Shown here one piece after another: positions 27,599-36,349 of a DNA stretch of 64,000 bases (positions within the stretch are counted from its first letter, which is position 1; every line of letters starts with the position of its first letter). This stretch comes from Streptomyces sp. RKND-216 (GTDB lineage: Bacteria > Actinomycetota > Actinomycetes > Streptomycetales > Streptomycetaceae). Below the pieces are notes generated by a model, which had not been told where the DNA came from, ran no database searches, and worked only from the letters and a program-made list of their open reading frames with translations. Position numbers and translations under genes: made by a program. The stretch lies in assembly GCF_004795255.1 (NCBI RefSeq), contig NZ_SSBQ01000002.1, positions 3,367,501-3,431,500 of the forward strand, given 5' to 3'.

Positions 27599-28378
27599 TC
27601 AGGAGGCGCGGGCGGTGGCCGCCTCGCGGCCGGCGGCGTAGGCGAGGGGCGCGACGATCTCCTCGACGTCGGGCAGCCAGCGGTTCGCCGCCGTCGGCGC
27701 GCACGCCCACTGCACCGACCCCTTCGTGCCCATGCGGGTCGGCGGAGCCGCGATCCAGCCGCCCTCGCCGCGCGTTGCGAGGTCCAGCGCGCCCGGCGAC
27801 CAGCCCAGGCCGCGCACCAGGGCGGGGACCTTCTTCGCCGCCCCCGGCAGCACGAGGAACAGCATCCGCCCGTCCGGGGTGGAGGCGACCGGCCCCAGGG
27901 GGAGCGCGAGCCGTTCCATGCGGGCCAGCGCCAGGCAACCCGCCGTCTCCGGGACGTCGACGGCGTCGAAGGTGCGGCCGGTGGGCAGCAGCACGGACGC
28001 GTGCGGCACCTTGGCCCACATCCGGCGGGCGGCCGTGGCGCTGCCCGTCGCGTCGCCGGACCAGCGCCCGTCCAGCGGGTGGGCGCCGGGCGCCTCGCAG
28101 CGCGTGTCGCCGCAGCTGCACCGCGGCACGGGGGAGCCGTCGACCCGTTCCAGCCAGGTGCCGGGGAAGACGTCCCAGTGGCGTTCCTCCGCGTACCGCG
28201 CCGCGTACTCGGCCGTCGGCGCCGGCTGCGGTGCGCCGGGCCGGTGCGGTACCCGCGGGTCCGGTACGCCGCGCCCGGCGCCCTCGCGGTGCGTGGACGG
28301 CGCGAAATGTACGGACTGCGCGGTGGCCGGGCGGGCGGCGGCTGAGGTGACTGCGATGGTCTCTTCCACGCCTGTCAC
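27599..28378 (-). CDS. bifunctional DNA primase/polymerase-like (Prim-Pol) protein
   Basis: 259 aa from GTG 28378 (start uncertain; GTG 28369 is also possible). It resembles the stand-alone Prim-Pol N-terminal proteins common in Streptomyces: AARYAEERHWDVFPGTWLER, cysteine motif CSCGDTRCEAPGAHPLDGRW, SVLLPTGRTFDAVDVPETAG, and AANRWLPDVEEIV near the C-terminus. The Cys/His cluster resembles a zinc site. The usual helicase partner domain is absent and no mobile-element genes flank it, so it is not obviously plasmid-borne. The catalytic acidic residues (D-x-D in TFDAVDV) are partly present; activity is unproven. Confidence 0.72.
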   Translation of the reverse strand: MTGVEETIAVTSAAARPATAQSVHFAPSTHREGAGRGVPDPRVPHRPGAPQPAPTAEYAARYAEERHWDVFPGTWLERVDGSPVPRCSCGDTRCEAPGAHPLDGRWSGDATGSATAARRMWAKVPHASVLLPTGRTFDAVDVPETAGCLALARMERLALPLGPVASTPDGRMLFLVLPGAAKKVPALVRGLGWSPGALDLATRGEGGWIAAPPTRMGTKGSVQWACAPTAANRWLPDVEEIVAPLAYAAGREAATARAS

Positions 28379-28668
28379 AACTGCCCCGGTGGGCAACGGT
28401 TACGGGCCCCGCGACGCCTGCCCCGCCGCAGCGTTCCTCCGCCGCGAGTCCGTCCGGAGTCCGCCGGAGCACGTCCGGCCGCGCAGGGCGCACGGGTGCA
28501 CGACCGGGGGCGCGCGACGGGGTGAAGGGTTGTGCGTGGGTAAGGGTGTTCACGGCGATTACGTCCGGAACAGTCGATTTTCCGGCATATGTACTGGGCA
28601 GTGATCGTGATCATCCGGAACCCGCCGCCCGGGCGGGCCCGTGGATCCGTTTCCGCTGAGGGGGCACG
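28379..28668. promoter_or_regulatory. divergent promoter region with TGATC-GT-GATCA palindrome
   Basis: A 290-bp gene-free region between the Prim-Pol-like gene and the NsdA-like regulator. An AT-richer stretch before the regulator has TGATCgtGATCA (28602-28613) and three TCCGG(A/C) words near 28565-28617. They could be operators for autoregulation; nothing else is recognised. Confidence 0.35.
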
Positions 28669-30060
28669 ATGGCCGCCAGGCCACTGGTCGCACGGCAGCC
28701 CAATGACAGGCTGCAGGCACTCATCCAGGAAGCCGGTTGTTCCCATGCCGGTCTCGCCCGCCGCGTCAACGTGTGCGGTGGCGAGCAGGGGTGCGACTTC
28801 CGGTACGACAAGACGTCCGTCGCCCGCTGGCTGCGTGGTCAGCAGCCGCGGGGGAGGGCGCCGGCGGTCATCGCGCAGGCACTGGGCCGCAAGCTGGGCC
28901 GCACGGTGACGCTCGACGAGATCGGCATGGCGAACGGGAGGCATCTGGCCGCCGGTGTGGGCCTCCAGTTCGCGCCCACGGTCACGACCGCGGTCGAGCA
29001 GGCGGGCGAACTGTGGCGCAGCGACGTGGGCCGGCGCGACCTGCTGGCGGACGGATCGCCGGTCGCCGCCGCGCTCGTGGAGCCCAGCCGCGACTGGCTG
29101 ATCACGCCGCCCGACGCCCAGGTGGCCCGGGCCAACGGGGCGCGCGTCGGCCCGGCGGACGTCGAGGCGGTGCGGGCCACCACGGCCGCGCTGTCCGACC
29201 TGGACCACCGCTACGGCAGCGGACACGTGCGCGCGGTCGTCGTCCACTACCTCAACAGCGTGGTCTCGAACCTGCTCGACGGCTGCTACCGCGAGGAGGT
29301 GGGACGAGAACTGTTCGCCGCCACCGCCCGGTTGACCGAGCTCGCCGGGTACATGGCCGTCGACACCGGTCAGCCCGGCCTGGCGCAGCGCTATTACATC
29401 CAGGCGCTGCGGCTCGCTCAGGCGGCCGGGGACCGGGCGTACGGCGGCTACGTGCTCGCCGCGGGGATGAGCCATCTCGCGGCCTCGCTCGGGAACGCCC
29501 GCGAGATCGCCCAGCTGGCCCGCGCGGCGCAGGAGGGTGCGCGCGGATGGGCCACGCCGCGGGCGCAGGCCCTGTTCCTCGCCGCCGAGGCGCGCGGGCA
29601 CGCCCAGCTCGGCGACTCCCGTACCTGCGAGGCCGTCGCGGGCCGTGCCGTGGAGGCTATGGAGCGGGCCGAGGCGGAGCGCGACCGGGGGGACGACCCC
29701 GTGTGGATCAGGCACTTCGACGGCGCCTACCTCGCGGACGAGCTGGCGCACTGCCACCGGGACCTGGGACGCGCGCGCGTGACCGTCCGGTATGCCGAGG
29801 AGTCGCTGTCCGGACACCCGGAGCGGCGGACGCGGCGGCGGGCGATCGGACTGCTCCTGCTCGCTGAGGGCCATCTCCAGTCGCGTGAGGTCGAACACGC
29901 CTGTCATAACGGGACGAAAGCGGTGGAAATTCTCTACGGTCTGCGGTCGGAGCGCGGAGCGGAATACCTGGAGGGCTTCCGTCGGCGGCTGGAGCCGTTC
30001 GCGAACGAGCCGGTCGCGCGGGAGTTCGTGGCGCATGCGGAGTGCATGATCGGAAACTGA
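28669..30060 (+). CDS. NsdA/NsdB-like transcriptional regulator (HTH + TPR)
   Basis: 463 aa. The N-terminus has an atypical XRE-like helix-turn-helix: ARQPNDRLQALIQEAGCSHA, LARRVNV, DFRYDKTSVARWLRGQQPRG and APAVIAQALGRKLGRTVTLD. The rest is an all-helical TPR-type array (RYYIQALRLAQAAGDRAYGG, RYAEESLSGHPERRTRRRAI, LRSERGAEYLEGFRRRLEPF). This layout matches the NsdA/NsdB class, some of which restrain sporulation and antibiotic production in Streptomyces. I cannot say whether it is the orthologue of a characterised member. It is divergent from the Prim-Pol-like gene. Confidence 0.75.
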   Translation: MAARPLVARQPNDRLQALIQEAGCSHAGLARRVNVCGGEQGCDFRYDKTSVARWLRGQQPRGRAPAVIAQALGRKLGRTVTLDEIGMANGRHLAAGVGLQFAPTVTTAVEQAGELWRSDVGRRDLLADGSPVAAALVEPSRDWLITPPDAQVARANGARVGPADVEAVRATTAALSDLDHRYGSGHVRAVVVHYLNSVVSNLLDGCYREEVGRELFAATARLTELAGYMAVDTGQPGLAQRYYIQALRLAQAAGDRAYGGYVLAAGMSHLAASLGNAREIAQLARAAQEGARGWATPRAQALFLAAEARGHAQLGDSRTCEAVAGRAVEAMERAEAERDRGDDPVWIRHFDGAYLADELAHCHRDLGRARVTVRYAEESLSGHPERRTRRRAIGLLLLAEGHLQSREVEHACHNGTKAVEILYGLRSERGAEYLEGFRRRLEPFANEPVAREFVAHAECMIGN

Positions 30061-30149
30061 CACGGTGATTCGTCATGAGAGATTCCCTTTTCTCCCGTTG
30101 TGGCCGGGTGGAGGAGGGGGTGCGGCACCGCCCCCGTTCGCGAGCGTGG

Positions 30150-30176
30150 TCGAAAGTTCGAGCGAACGGGTAGCGT
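30150..30176 (+). promoter_or_regulatory. interleaved palindromes upstream of the DATQMLP protein gene
   Basis: TCGAA-ag-TTCGA (30150-30161) overlaps GTTCG-ag-CGAAC (30156-30167) about 55 bp before GTG 30220, followed by TAGCGT (30171-30176), a possible -10. The role is inferred from position. Confidence 0.4.
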
Positions 30177-30219
30177 GAGTCGTCGACTTCGGCAGTCAGA
30201 CGGCGTACGAGGAGTTCCG

Positions 30220-31899
30220 GTGACAGCGCACAGCGGAGGCGGACAGGGTGGCGACCTCCCTTACGAGGGCGTCGTGCTGCCGGCGAACGGTGAGCCGTGG
30301 ACGCCCGAACAGCAGCGCGAGGCCGACGCGGCGGGCCGTTCGCCGCAGCCCGCCGAGGGTCGTCCCTGGGGCGAGCCCTGGGGGCCCGACGTCCCGTCGC
30401 CGCCCGCGGCCCCGCCCGCCCCCGAGTACCGGGAGGCGCTGCCCCACCAGACCGGTGCCGCAGCGCTCCCGCCCGCGGACGGCCCGTACCCCGCCGCCTC
30501 GCCGTACCCGGAGAATGCGGACTACACCGCTGGTGGCCACGGACGGCCCGGGGCGCCCTGGGCGCCACCGCCGCCCGCCGCCCCGCCGGCCGATCCCTAC
30601 GGCCAGGGTCAGGCGGGCCACACGGGCTACGGGGGTTCGGGCGGCTACGGCGGCTACGGCGGCTACGGCGGTCACGGCGAAGCGGACGCCACGCAGATGC
30701 TCCCGCCCCTGCAGCCACCTCAGCAGCAGCCACCTCAGCACCAGCCGACGCAGGCCGGTCAGCAGGGTCCATACGGTGACATCGGCGAGTCCTGGCCGCC
30801 GCCCGCCCCGGGTGACGCGGACGCCACGCAGATGCTCCCGCTCCAGCAGGCCGCGGAACCGCCCGCACCCGGCGGTCCGGGTGCGCCCTGGCCGCCGCCC
30901 GCCCCGGGTGACGCGGACGCCACGCAGATGCTCCCGCTCCAGGGCGGTCACGGAGACGCGGACGCAACCCAGATGCTGCCGCCGCAGGGTCACCCCGGCG
31001 CGCTGCCGCCCGAGGGGGCGTACGGAGGACAGCACACCCCCGTGGACCCGGGGCCGCCGCCGGGCGGTGCGCCGTACGGCATGCATCCGGGCGCGCCCGG
31101 CGAACGGCAGCCGCCGTCCGAGTTCGACAGCCTCTTCCGCAGCGCCTCGACCACGCCGTCCGCACCCGGGCCGTACCCGCCGGCCGGCGCGGGCGCACCG
31201 GACACCGCACCGGGTGGCGCGTACGGCGGTCCTCCGGGACGACGGACCGCCGCCGCGGAGGACCGGGAGCCCGGCCGCCGCAGACTGTCGCCTCCGGTGC
31301 TGGCGGGGATCGGCCTGGCGGTGGTGCTGGCACTCGGACTCGGCGTCGGCGCGCTCACCGGCGGCGGTGGCGAGGAGGACCCGAAGGCCGGGCCGGGCGG
31401 CCCGACGGAGCCCGCGGGCGAGCAGTCCCAGGAACCGGGCGACCCCGCCGAGAAGCAGGCCGAGACGCTGGACAAGCTGCTGGAGAAGAGCAACAACAGC
31501 CGCAACTCCGTCATCCGGGCGGTGCAGAACATCAAGACGTGCCAGAAGCTCGGGCAGGCCGCGGCGGACCTGCGGGCCGCCGCCGACCAGCGCAACGGCC
31601 TGGTGACCCGCCTCTCCGAGATCGAGACCGGCGCACTCCCGCAGAGCCGGCAGCTCAACGCGGCGCTCACCGAGGCGTGGAAGGCCTCGGCGAAGGCCGA
31701 CGACGCCTACGCCGCGTGGGCCGACCAGGTCGCGGGCCACAAGGGCTGCCAGAAGGGCAAGGCCCGCACCACCCAGAAGACGGCCCTCGGCAACCGGGCC
31801 AGCGGCGAGGCCACGGCGGCGAAGAAGAAGGCGGCGGGGCTGTGGAATCCGACCGCCCTGGAGTACGGCCTCCCGGAACGGCAGTACACGCAGCTCTAG
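30220..31899 (+). CDS. proline/glycine-rich membrane protein with DATQMLP repeats
   Basis: 559 aa from GTG 30220 (VTAHSGGGQGGDLPYEGVVL) with GAGGAG upstream. The N-terminal 330 residues are Pro/Gly/Gln-rich and disordered, with four copies of a D/E-ADATQMLP motif (two inside an exact 56-bp DNA repeat) and YGG repeats. One membrane helix (PPVLAGIGLAVVLALGLGVG, about residues 360-380) leads to an extracytoplasmic domain of about 190 residues with a cysteine pair (KTCQKLGQ, KGCQKGK) and coiled-coil helices (LDKLLEKSNNSRNSVIRAVQ). Such repeated TQ motifs occur in substrates of Ser/Thr kinases read by FHA domains, so it may be a kinase target (inference). Function is unknown. Confidence 0.75.
   Translation: MTAHSGGGQGGDLPYEGVVLPANGEPWTPEQQREADAAGRSPQPAEGRPWGEPWGPDVPSPPAAPPAPEYREALPHQTGAAALPPADGPYPAASPYPENADYTAGGHGRPGAPWAPPPPAAPPADPYGQGQAGHTGYGGSGGYGGYGGYGGHGEADATQMLPPLQPPQQQPPQHQPTQAGQQGPYGDIGESWPPPAPGDADATQMLPLQQAAEPPAPGGPGAPWPPPAPGDADATQMLPLQGGHGDADATQMLPPQGHPGALPPEGAYGGQHTPVDPGPPPGGAPYGMHPGAPGERQPPSEFDSLFRSASTTPSAPGPYPPAGAGAPDTAPGGAYGGPPGRRTAAAEDREPGRRRLSPPVLAGIGLAVVLALGLGVGALTGGGGEEDPKAGPGGPTEPAGEQSQEPGDPAEKQAETLDKLLEKSNNSRNSVIRAVQNIKTCQKLGQAAADLRAAADQRNGLVTRLSEIETGALPQSRQLNAALTEAWKASAKADDAYAAWADQVAGHKGCQKGKARTTQKTALGNRASGEATAAKKKAAGLWNPTALEYGLPERQYTQL
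30791..30942 (+). repeat. 56-bp exact direct repeat inside the DATQMLP protein gene
   Basis: Positions 30791-30846 and 30887-30942 are identical over 56 bp and lie 96 bp (32 codons) apart, encoding PWPPPAPGDADATQMLPLQ-type units. The identity at DNA level implies a recent duplication or gene conversion. Confidence 0.85.
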
Positions 31900-31924
31900 C
31901 CGATGCGCGCGCCCTGTCGAGCTC

Positions 31925-31945
31925 TGCCCCGTCCAGGACGGGGCA
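31925..31945. terminator. bidirectional hairpin
   Basis: TGCCCCGTCC-a-GGACGGGGCA is a 10-bp stem between the convergent DATQMLP gene and the substrate-binding lipoprotein gene. No T-tract follows. Confidence 0.6.
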
Positions 31946-31962
31946 GGACGGAGCGGTGGGCG

Positions 31963-33330
31963 TCATCCCAGGTCGTCGTCTGCCTGGAGGGACTTCTCCA
32001 CGTCCACGAATCCGTCGTGCACGGAGACCAGCCGCCCGTCCCGCACGCGCTGGTAGGTCACCGAGGTGTTGACGATCCGCGGGAACTCGGCGGCCGACAG
32101 CAGGTCGTCGTACTGCCAGCGCAGCTTCGGTGTCAGTCCGCCGGTGGAGAAGGCCGGGCCCTCGTCGAGGGCCGTGCGCAGTGAGCGGGCGGTGACCGGG
32201 GTGTCCGGACCGATCTCCTCCAGCGCGGCCCGCAGCACGGTGTAGGCGATCCATGTCGTGCGGACGCCGGGGTCGTCGGGGTCGATCCGGTCGTCGCCGA
32301 AGGCGTGTCCGCGCACCACCCGCCGCATCGGGTCCCAGCGGGGGTCGTCGGCGGTCGGGTACCAGCCGGTGGCGTAGGTCCCCTCCAGTGAACTGGCGGC
32401 GCCGCCCGTGCTGTCCACGAGGTTCTGCCGGATGCTGCCCAGTACCGAGGCGGTGGTGACGCCCGCGTCCTCGGGCGCGAGCCGCCGGAAGGAGTCGAAG
32501 AACGTGTCCGTACGGCCGCCCAGGACGGCCGTGACACACGGCGTTCCGGCACCGGAGGCGGTGGCCGCCTCCGCGCCGTCCAGGGCGCGCCGGGCGGAGG
32601 GCAGGTAGGACGTCGCGTCCTCCGGCGCGGCGACGTCCCGGACCGGCGCGGCCGCGTCGGCGCCGCCGTCCCGCAGGCCGGCGTCGAGCAGCGGGACGAG
32701 CTGGTCCCCGCCGACGGTGTCGGGGCGGACCAGGGTGACGTCGGTGCAGCCGCCCGCGGCGAGCTGCCGCCCGTTGCCGGCGGCCAGGACCGGCAGGCCG
32801 CCGTTGACGGGGTAGGAGAGCGGGCTTTCGAACTCGTCGTCGGCGACCCCGAAGCCGCCGAGGTAGGGGATGCCGGCACCCTCCAGTGGCGGCATGAAGG
32901 TGTGCCCGTGCCTGCTGTACGAGCCGACGACGGCGACCACGTCCTCGTCGGCCGCCCGGTCGGCGCACCGCGCGGCCGCCAGGCGGTCGTTGCGCTCGTC
33001 GCAGGTCAGCACCTCCAGGCGGCGCCCGGCGACACCGCCGGAGGTGTTGATCCAGCGGGCGTACGCCTGGGCCATGGCCGTCATGCCGGCCATGGCGGCG
33101 GCGTGGGTGTGCTGCGGGGCCCAGGTCATCACCTTCACCGTCTCGTCGTCGGCGCGGGCCTCGCCGGGAAGGAGCCCGCAGCCGGTGAGCAGCGGTCCGC
33201 TCAGGGCGGCAGTGGCGGCGAGGGCGGTGTACCGGCGGAGGCGGACGCGGAGCGGGTGGCGCGGAGAGCGGGGAGCGGCGCTGCACGGACGTCGGGGATG
33301 GAAGCGGCGGAAACGTCTCCGAGCGGTCAT
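31963..33330 (-). CDS. ABC-type periplasmic-binding lipoprotein (branched-chain amino-acid/Leu-type fold)
   Basis: 455 aa. The N-terminus is very basic (MTARRRFRRFHPRRPC), followed by a hydrophobic stretch and a lipobox LTGC, so it is a lipoprotein with acylated Cys at about residue 51. The rest fits the type I periplasmic-binding fold: QAYARWINTSGGVAGRRLEV, VVAVVGSYSRHGHTFMPPLE, VNGGLPVLAAGNG, TASVLGSIRQNLVDSTGGAA and WIAYTVLRAALEEIGPDTPV. No permease or ATPase gene is adjacent, so it is either an orphan receptor or works with a transporter elsewhere. Ligand unknown. Confidence 0.82.
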   Translation of the reverse strand: MTARRRFRRFHPRRPCSAAPRSPRHPLRVRLRRYTALAATAALSGPLLTGCGLLPGEARADDETVKVMTWAPQHTHAAAMAGMTAMAQAYARWINTSGGVAGRRLEVLTCDERNDRLAAARCADRAADEDVVAVVGSYSRHGHTFMPPLEGAGIPYLGGFGVADDEFESPLSYPVNGGLPVLAAGNGRQLAAGGCTDVTLVRPDTVGGDQLVPLLDAGLRDGGADAAAPVRDVAAPEDATSYLPSARRALDGAEAATASGAGTPCVTAVLGGRTDTFFDSFRRLAPEDAGVTTASVLGSIRQNLVDSTGGAASSLEGTYATGWYPTADDPRWDPMRRVVRGHAFGDDRIDPDDPGVRTTWIAYTVLRAALEEIGPDTPVTARSLRTALDEGPAFSTGGLTPKLRWQYDDLLSAAEFPRIVNTSVTYQRVRDGRLVSVHDGFVDVEKSLQADDDLG

Positions 33331-33453
33331 GTCGGGTCACGATGCCCCGCGTCCGTAACGCGACGATGGCCTTCGGTCGACGGACGGTGACCGGTTGGTG
33401 AATTCCGGGGGGCGGAACGGTGGCGGCGATGGGCGCACATAGGCTCGGGTGCC

Positions 33454-33960
33454 ATGCAGCACGCGCACCAAGCTCCGGAGAAGTCTTCCCGCCGCGGACG
33501 TCGTTCCCCCACCATGGGCGGCATGCCCGTACACGACATGCCCTGGTGGCGCTGGCGCAGCAACGTCCGCTCCGCGCTGCACATGCTCTCCGACCCCGCC
33601 TTCCAGCAGGAGTGCTGGGCGACGGGGCGCCCCGGCTACGGCGACGTCACCGACGCTGTGTACCGCCTCGTCGAGGACACCTGGCTGGACAACTGGTCGG
33701 CCGAGAAATACGTCGGGACGATATTCCGCGACTCGCAGGAGGCCGCGCTCGTGGACACCGCGGTCCTGCGGGTGCTGCGGATCATGCACCAGGTCGGCGC
33801 GGACGCGCCCGTCGCCGCGTACCTGGAGCACCACGCCTGGCCCGAGGCCGTGCGGGCCGCGCGCGACGCGCATCAGCGGCTCGCGGTGAACGACGGGGAG
33901 GACCCGGAGGTGCCGCCGCAGTCGCTGGACGCCCTGGCGCTGTCGCTGCGCGCGGTATGA
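33454..33960 (+). CDS. conserved hypothetical protein
   Basis: 168 aa. After a basic leader the protein is a compact helical domain: WWRWRSNVRSALHMLSDPAF, DVTDAVYRLVEDTWLDNWSA, YVGTIFRDSQEAALVDTAVL and YLEHHAWPEAVRAARDAHQR. No known motif was recognised. It has no membrane segment or signal peptide. ATG 33454 or ATG 33514 (MGGMPVHDMPWW) are both possible starts. It is divergent from the lipoprotein gene and 118 bp upstream of purU. Confidence 0.65.
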   Translation: MQHAHQAPEKSSRRGRRSPTMGGMPVHDMPWWRWRSNVRSALHMLSDPAFQQECWATGRPGYGDVTDAVYRLVEDTWLDNWSAEKYVGTIFRDSQEAALVDTAVLRVLRIMHQVGADAPVAAYLEHHAWPEAVRAARDAHQRLAVNDGEDPEVPPQSLDALALSLRAV

Positions 33961-34078
33961 CCGGGCGACTGCGGGACCGGCACGACCGGCCGGACCGGCG
34001 AGGCCGGGCCCCCGGCGTGGCCCGCCCGAGGGGCGGACACCCCCGCCCGGAGCGTGGCCGGTGTGCCACGCTGTGCTC

Positions 34079-34942
34079 ATGAGCGAGCCCGCACCCGAAC
34101 AGTTCGTCCTGACGCTGTCGTGTCCGGACAGGATGGGCATCGTGCACGCGGTGTCCAGCTATCTCTTCATGACCGGCTGCAACATCGAGGACAGCCAGCA
34201 GTTCGGGGACCACGACACCGGGCTCTTCTTCATGCGCGTGCACTTCTCCGCCGAGCCGCCGGTGACGCTGGAGAAGCTACGGGCCAGCTTCGCCGCCGTC
34301 GGCGACTCCTTTCGTATGGACTGGCAACTGCACCTGGCCGAGCAGCGGATGCGGGTGGTGCTGATGGTCAGCCGTTTCGGCCACTGCCTCAACGACCTGC
34401 TGTTCCGGGCCCGCAGCGGTGCGCTGCCGGTCGAGATCGCGGCGGTCGTCTCCAACCACACCGACTTCGCCGAGCTGGCGGCCTCGCACGACGTGCCCTT
34501 CCACCACCTCCCCGTCACGCCGGAGACGAAGCAGCAGGCCGAGGCGGAGCTGCTGCGGCTGGTCGAGCAGGAGGGCGTCGAGCTCGTCGTGCTGGCCCGC
34601 TACATGCAGGTGCTGTCCGACGACCTCTGCAAGGCGCTTTCGGGCCGGATCATCAACATCCACCACTCCTTCCTGCCGAGCTTCAAGGGCGCGAAGCCGT
34701 ACCACCAGGCGCACGCGCGCGGGGTCAAGCTGATCGGCGCGACCGCGCACTACGTGACCGCCGACCTCGACGAGGGGCCGATCATCGAGCAGGAGGTGGA
34801 ACGGGTGGGCCACGAGGTCTCCCCGGACCAACTGGTCGCCGTCGGCCGGGACGTCGAGTGCCAGGCGCTCGCCCGCGCCGTGAAGTGGCACAGCGAGCAC
34901 CGGGTCCTGCTCAACGGCCACCGCACGGTCGTCTTCGCGTAG
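34079..34942 (+). CDS. purU: formyltetrahydrofolate deformylase
   Basis: 287 aa from ATG 34079. It hydrolyses 10-formyl-THF to formate and THF, balancing one-carbon pools. An N-terminal ACT domain is EQFVLTLSCPDRMGIVHAVS, SSYLFMTGCNIEDSQQFGDH. The formyltransferase fold follows: RMRVVLMVSRFGHCLNDLLF, AAVVSNHTDFAELA, and the catalytic block IINIHHSFLPSFKGAKPYHQ with HARGVKLIGATAHYVTADLD. The motif Asn/His/Asp set of PurU is complete. No clear Shine-Dalgarno precedes the ATG, suggesting a leaderless or weakly initiated message. Confidence 0.95.
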   Translation: MSEPAPEQFVLTLSCPDRMGIVHAVSSYLFMTGCNIEDSQQFGDHDTGLFFMRVHFSAEPPVTLEKLRASFAAVGDSFRMDWQLHLAEQRMRVVLMVSRFGHCLNDLLFRARSGALPVEIAAVVSNHTDFAELAASHDVPFHHLPVTPETKQQAEAELLRLVEQEGVELVVLARYMQVLSDDLCKALSGRIINIHHSFLPSFKGAKPYHQAHARGVKLIGATAHYVTADLDEGPIIEQEVERVGHEVSPDQLVAVGRDVECQALARAVKWHSEHRVLLNGHRTVVFA

Positions 34943-34987
34943 CGCACGCCCCTCCCACCCGGTGAACGCCCCGGTCGCCCGAGGCCG

Positions 34988-36349
34988 TCACATGCGGGAC
35001 AGGGAGGCCGCGGCGAACAGGACGTCACGGACGGCCTCCCGGTCGCCGTCGTGGCCCGCAGCGGCCTCCTCGGGCGCCACGTGGCCCGCCGCGAGCTGGC
35101 AGAACTCCAGCCCGTCCAGCGCGACGTGGGCCACCGCGTGCTCGGGCGAGCCGGTTGCTCCCGGCGAGTCCAGCGGCACGTACCAGTCGCCGCCGCCCGG
35201 GCCCTCCACCTCCAGGTGCAGGGAGCGGCCGGGCGCGCCGGCCGCGCCGAGCGTGCGGGCGGGGGAGGCGAGTCCGGCCCGGCGGCGGGCGGCCAGCGAG
35301 ACGGGGAGCAGCCGCGCGGCGAGATCGAGCATCCGCCACAGGTGTGGCGCGGCCGGAGGTCCGTACGGATAGTCGATGGCGTCTGCGATGTCGCCCGCGT
35401 GTACCCAGCACTCGAAGGCGCGGTCGAGGAAGGCGTCCCGCATCGGCAGCGAGAAGTCCCCGTAGGGCACCGGCAGTCCGGGGGTGCGGTCGCCGCCGAA
35501 GGACACGGTGCGGATCAATGCGTGGCGCTGGTCGCGCCACTGCCCGCGGGCCCGCCGGGCCGCCGGTTCCGTGCGCCAGGAGGCCTCCGTGCGCGCGGTG
35601 GGGTCGGTACGCGCGGACGGCCGGGCGTCGGCGCGCAACGCTTCCGGGTGCAGCGGGTCGGGCAGCCCGAGCGTGGCCGCCACCGTGCCGTCGACCACGC
35701 TCAGGTGTCCGAGCACGCCGCCGACGGTCGTGGTGCGTTCGGCGTGCCGGAGGCCGTCGAACCAGCGCAGCCGCACCGGGGCGCGCCATTCCACCTCGGC
35801 CAGGTCGTGCAGCAGCGCGTCCAGCCGCGCGGTCTCCGCGTCGTACGGGGTGGCCCACTCGGGCACGGGTATCCGGGCGGGGCGGCGGCTCAGGCAGCCC
35901 TCCAGCACCTCCGAGCGCAGCATCGGGTCGAGGTCCAGTCCGTCCTCGGGGTGCAGCAGGCCCACGGCGTCGCGCAGCCGCAGCGCCTCGTCCGCGCAGC
36001 CCGTGCAGTCGGTCAGGTGTGCCTCGACGGCCGCGGTCTCCTCCGCCGAGCAGGCGGCGAGCGCCCACGCGCCGAGAAGCGACTTGAGCAGGCCGTGGCT
36101 GTAACCGTGCGGCACCGGGCCCGCGTTGAGCGGCGCGAGGCGGGGCGGCGCGGCGTCGGGGGGCACCGGCCCTCCGCTCCGAGGCGCCGCAGGTCCCGGA
36201 TTCTCCGGACGGGGTGGCGGCAGGGCCGCGGGGTCCGGGGGCCAGGCGCCGTCCTCGGCGGCGGTGCGCGGCGGGGGCACCCGCGGCAGACCGGAGGAGC
36301 CGTCCGGCTCCTGCGGATCCTGGCCGTTCGGCGCGTCGGGGCCGTTCAT
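34988..36349 (-). CDS. zinc-finger anti-sigma factor fused to maleylpyruvate-isomerase-like domain
   Basis: 453 aa from ATG 36349, whose ATGA overlaps the stop of the sigma gene. The first 90 residues are Pro-rich. A zf-HC2/ZAS-type motif follows, H-x3-C-x2-C in AAVEAHLTDCTGCADEALRL (about residue 110-130), after SLLGAWALAACSAEETAA. The larger C-terminal part is an MDMPI-N-like domain (RLDALLHDLAEVEWRAPVRL, FDRAFECWVHAGDIADAIDY, LDLAARLLPVSLAARRRAG) ending in an MDMPI C-terminal segment. It is probably the anti-sigma partner of the coupled ECF sigma factor, with an added sensory or enzymatic domain. There is no obvious membrane helix, so it is expected in the cytoplasm. Confidence 0.82.
   Translation of the reverse strand: MNGPDAPNGQDPQEPDGSSGLPRVPPPRTAAEDGAWPPDPAALPPPRPENPGPAAPRSGGPVPPDAAPPRLAPLNAGPVPHGYSHGLLKSLLGAWALAACSAEETAAVEAHLTDCTGCADEALRLRDAVGLLHPEDGLDLDPMLRSEVLEGCLSRRPARIPVPEWATPYDAETARLDALLHDLAEVEWRAPVRLRWFDGLRHAERTTTVGGVLGHLSVVDGTVAATLGLPDPLHPEALRADARPSARTDPTARTEASWRTEPAARRARGQWRDQRHALIRTVSFGGDRTPGLPVPYGDFSLPMRDAFLDRAFECWVHAGDIADAIDYPYGPPAAPHLWRMLDLAARLLPVSLAARRRAGLASPARTLGAAGAPGRSLHLEVEGPGGGDWYVPLDSPGATGSPEHAVAHVALDGLEFCQLAAGHVAPEEAAAGHDGDREAVRDVLFAAASLSRM

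Noticed and set aside
27599..28378. Prim-Pol-like gene as evidence for an integrated plasmid or prophage
   Set aside because: Neighbours are chromosomal-type genes in normal composition, with no integrase, repeats, tRNA target or helicase gene.
30150..30167. Possible second SOS box before the DATQMLP gene
   Set aside because: The arms TCGAA/TTCGA are separated by 2 nt instead of 4 and the match to TCGAAC-N4-GTTCGA is poor.
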